DNA of 6,578 nt. Origin: Burkholderiaceae bacterium (lineage in GTDB: Bacteria > Pseudomonadota > Gammaproteobacteria > Burkholderiales > Burkholderiaceae_C). Below are positions 5,524 through 6,578 of this stretch, in pieces. Each line of letters opens with the position of its first letter. Position 1 is the first letter of the stretch. Where the stretch lies: positions 1 to 6,578 of the forward strand of contig JAIRRE010000339.1 in NCBI GenBank assembly GCA_031256125.1, given 5' to 3'. A program made the translations under genes and the position numbers. The notes beneath the pieces were generated by a model. That model ran no database searches, was not told the origin of the DNA, and was given only the letters and a program-made list of their open reading frames with translations.

Positions 5524-6015
5524 ATGGCCGACCAGTCCCCAGAACAGAACCAAGCCCAAGCACCGGTGTTCAGCATCCAGCGCGTCTATTTGAAAGAGAC
5601 ATCGCTCGAGCAGCCCAACTCGCCGGCCATCCTGCTCGAACACGAACAGCCGACTGTGGAAATCGTGTTGCACGTCACCTCCGAACAAATCACCCAGCAA
5701 GCCGGCGCTTACGAAGTCGGAGTCGCCGCCACCGTGCAAACCAAGATCAAGGACAAAACGCTGTTCCTGGTCGAATGCAAGCAAGCTGGCATTTTTGAAA
5801 TCCGCAACGTGCCCGAATCGCAAATGGGCCCGGTGCTCAACATCACCTGTCCGCAGATCATCTACCCGTATTTGCGCGCTACCGTGGCCGACTTGATCGT
5901 GCGTGGGGGGTTCCCGCCCGTGCATCTGGCCGAAATCAACTTCCAGGCCATGTACGAACAACAACAGGCACAGCAGCACGCACAAGGGCAAGCCGCGGCT
6001 GAACCGGCAAAATAA
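5524..6015 (+). CDS. secB: Protein-export chaperone SecB
   Basis: SecB is a cytoplasmic tetrameric chaperone that keeps precursor proteins unfolded and hands them to SecA for Sec-dependent export. It has 163 residues, within the family range of about 150-165. Family landmarks in order are [20 protein letters not shown] (about 16-35), the [13 protein letters not shown] strand (about 81-93), [17 protein letters not shown] (about 109-125), and the nearly invariant [20 protein letters not shown] (about 127-146). The tail is Gln/Ala-rich, as is common in beta-proteobacterial SecB. The ATG at 5524 (MADQSPEQ) is preferred over the in-frame TTG at 5506, which would add six residues not typical of the family. 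No Shine-Dalgarno is seen; the leader reads CTTTTCAACCATC. It is followed after 12 bases by gpsA, the usual neighbour, suggesting cotranscription. Confidence 0.96.
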   Translation: MADQSPEQNQAQAPVFSIQRVYLKETSLEQPNSPAILLEHEQPTVEIVLHVTSEQITQQAGAYEVGVAATVQTKIKDKTLFLVECKQAGIFEIRNVPESQMGPVLNITCPQIIYPYLRATVADLIVRGGFPPVHLAEINFQAMYEQQQAQQHAQGQAAAEPAK

Positions 6016-6027
6016 ACCGTGGCCGCG

Positions 6028-6578
6028 ATGAAGATCGCGGTTGCCGGGGCCGGAGCTTGGGGTACGGCCGTGGCGTTGGCGGCCAGCCGCCACCCCGCCG
6101 GGCACCAAGTATTGTTGTGGGCGCGCGACGCCGCGCAAGCGCGGGCGATGCAAGACCAGCGCGAGAACGTGCGCTACCTGCCCGGCATTGCCCTGCCCGA
6201 TACGCTGCGAGTAGAACACGGTGTCCAGGCACTGCAACACGCCGCCCAAGCCGCCGATCTGATCGTCATCGCCACCCCCGTGGCTGGTCTGCGCGCAATG
6301 CTTGTAACCTTGCGCGACGCTTGGCGTCAACCTGGATCCAATGCCCAGTCATCGGCCCATCCGCCGATGGCTTGGCTGTGCAAAGGCTTCGAGCCGGTCG
6401 CCGATACCGCCGCTCCCTCTGGCACGGATCAGTCCACCACCATCCCTGCCGGCCTGTTACCGCACGAAATCCAGCAGCAGATAGCCCCTGACCTACATGC
6501 CGGGGCGCTGAGCGGCCCGAGCTTTGCGCAGGAAGTCGCGCGCGGCCAGCCCACCGCGTTGGTCGCCGCCGGTCATCA
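6028..6578 (+). CDS. gpsA: Glycerol-3-phosphate dehydrogenase [NAD(P)+], N-terminal part (runs off the window)
   Basis: GpsA reduces dihydroxyacetone phosphate to sn-glycerol-3-phosphate, the backbone for phospholipid synthesis, in the cytoplasm. The 183 complete codons visible from the ATG at 6028 contain the Rossmann motif GAGAWGT (7-13), LLWARD, NVRYLPG, the strand DLIVIATPV, the Lys of LCKGFE and the start of the substrate domain, [19 protein letters not shown]. The frame is open to the window end, so the C-terminal part (family length about 330) is missing only because of the edge. An in-frame GTG at 6019 could add three residues, but MKIAV.GAGAWGT is the usual beginning. No Shine-Dalgarno is visible; 12 bases separate it from secB, so translation may be coupled. 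The stretches before and after LCKGFE are longer than I recall for E. coli GpsA, by about 10 and 15 residues, and polar and low-complexity. Confidence 0.94.
   Translation, partial: MKIAVAGAGAWGTAVALAASRHPAGHQVLLWARDAAQARAMQDQRENVRYLPGIALPDTLRVEHGVQALQHAAQAADLIVIATPVAGLRAMLVTLRDAWRQPGSNAQSSAHPPMAWLCKGFEPVADTAAPSGTDQSTTIPAGLLPHEIQQQIAPDLHAGALSGPSFAQEVARGQPTALVAAGH

Noticed and set aside
5515..6330. A 271-residue minus-strand open frame opposite secB and gpsA
   Set aside because: It spans two well-recognised plus-strand genes and their junction and has shadow composition. No family features are visible.

Overview
The window looks like a piece of a Burkholderiales-type betaproteobacterial chromosome. 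Three things suggest this: high GC, third-position GC bias producing long antisense shadow frames, and the familiar neighbourhoods gpmA-ctpA-moeB (one strand) and rhodanese-grxC-secB-gpsA (the other). The assignment rests on protein motifs and gene order only; no search was run. There are no tRNA or rRNA genes, CRISPR arrays, transposases or phage genes. It reads as ordinary core genome with a few local oddities.

Layout. Positions 1-557 (+) hold the 3' part of a GMP reductase gene (guaC). It converges on a minus-strand block, read from right to left: gpmA (4445-3702), ctpA (3552-2098), moeB/thiF-like (1969-1190) and a stand-alone receiver-domain response regulator (1065-601). A hairpin between guaC and the regulator has a T-run only in the minus-strand direction, so it looks like the terminator of this block. 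A divergent intergenic region of about 295 bp (4446-4740) separates gpmA from a plus-strand block: a membrane-anchored rhodanese-fold protein, glutaredoxin 3 (grxC), secB with its own promoter candidate, and the first 551 bases of gpsA, which runs off the right edge.

How the genes fit together. The plus block combines thiol/sulfur and envelope housekeeping (rhodanese fold, glutaredoxin, SecB export chaperone) with phospholipid precursor synthesis (GpsA). The minus block combines central glycolysis (GpmA), a periplasmic C-terminal processing protease (CtpA), sulfur-carrier activation for molybdopterin or thiamine (MoeB/ThiF) and a signalling receiver.

Main anomalies. (1) gpmA is full length and otherwise intact, but codon 23, which should encode the conserved Trp of the G-W-T-D-V motif, is TAG. 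This one-base change makes it a pseudogene, a sequencing or assembly error, or, less likely, a readthrough gene. (2) The rhodanese-fold protein has Ala where the catalytic Cys should be. (3) A set of phased TTTCCTA-like half-sites lies at the moeB stop, upstream of the response regulator. (4) Several genes lack a Shine-Dalgarno sequence, and ctpA has a long pyrimidine-rich leader. I found no convincing evidence of a wholly new biological system.
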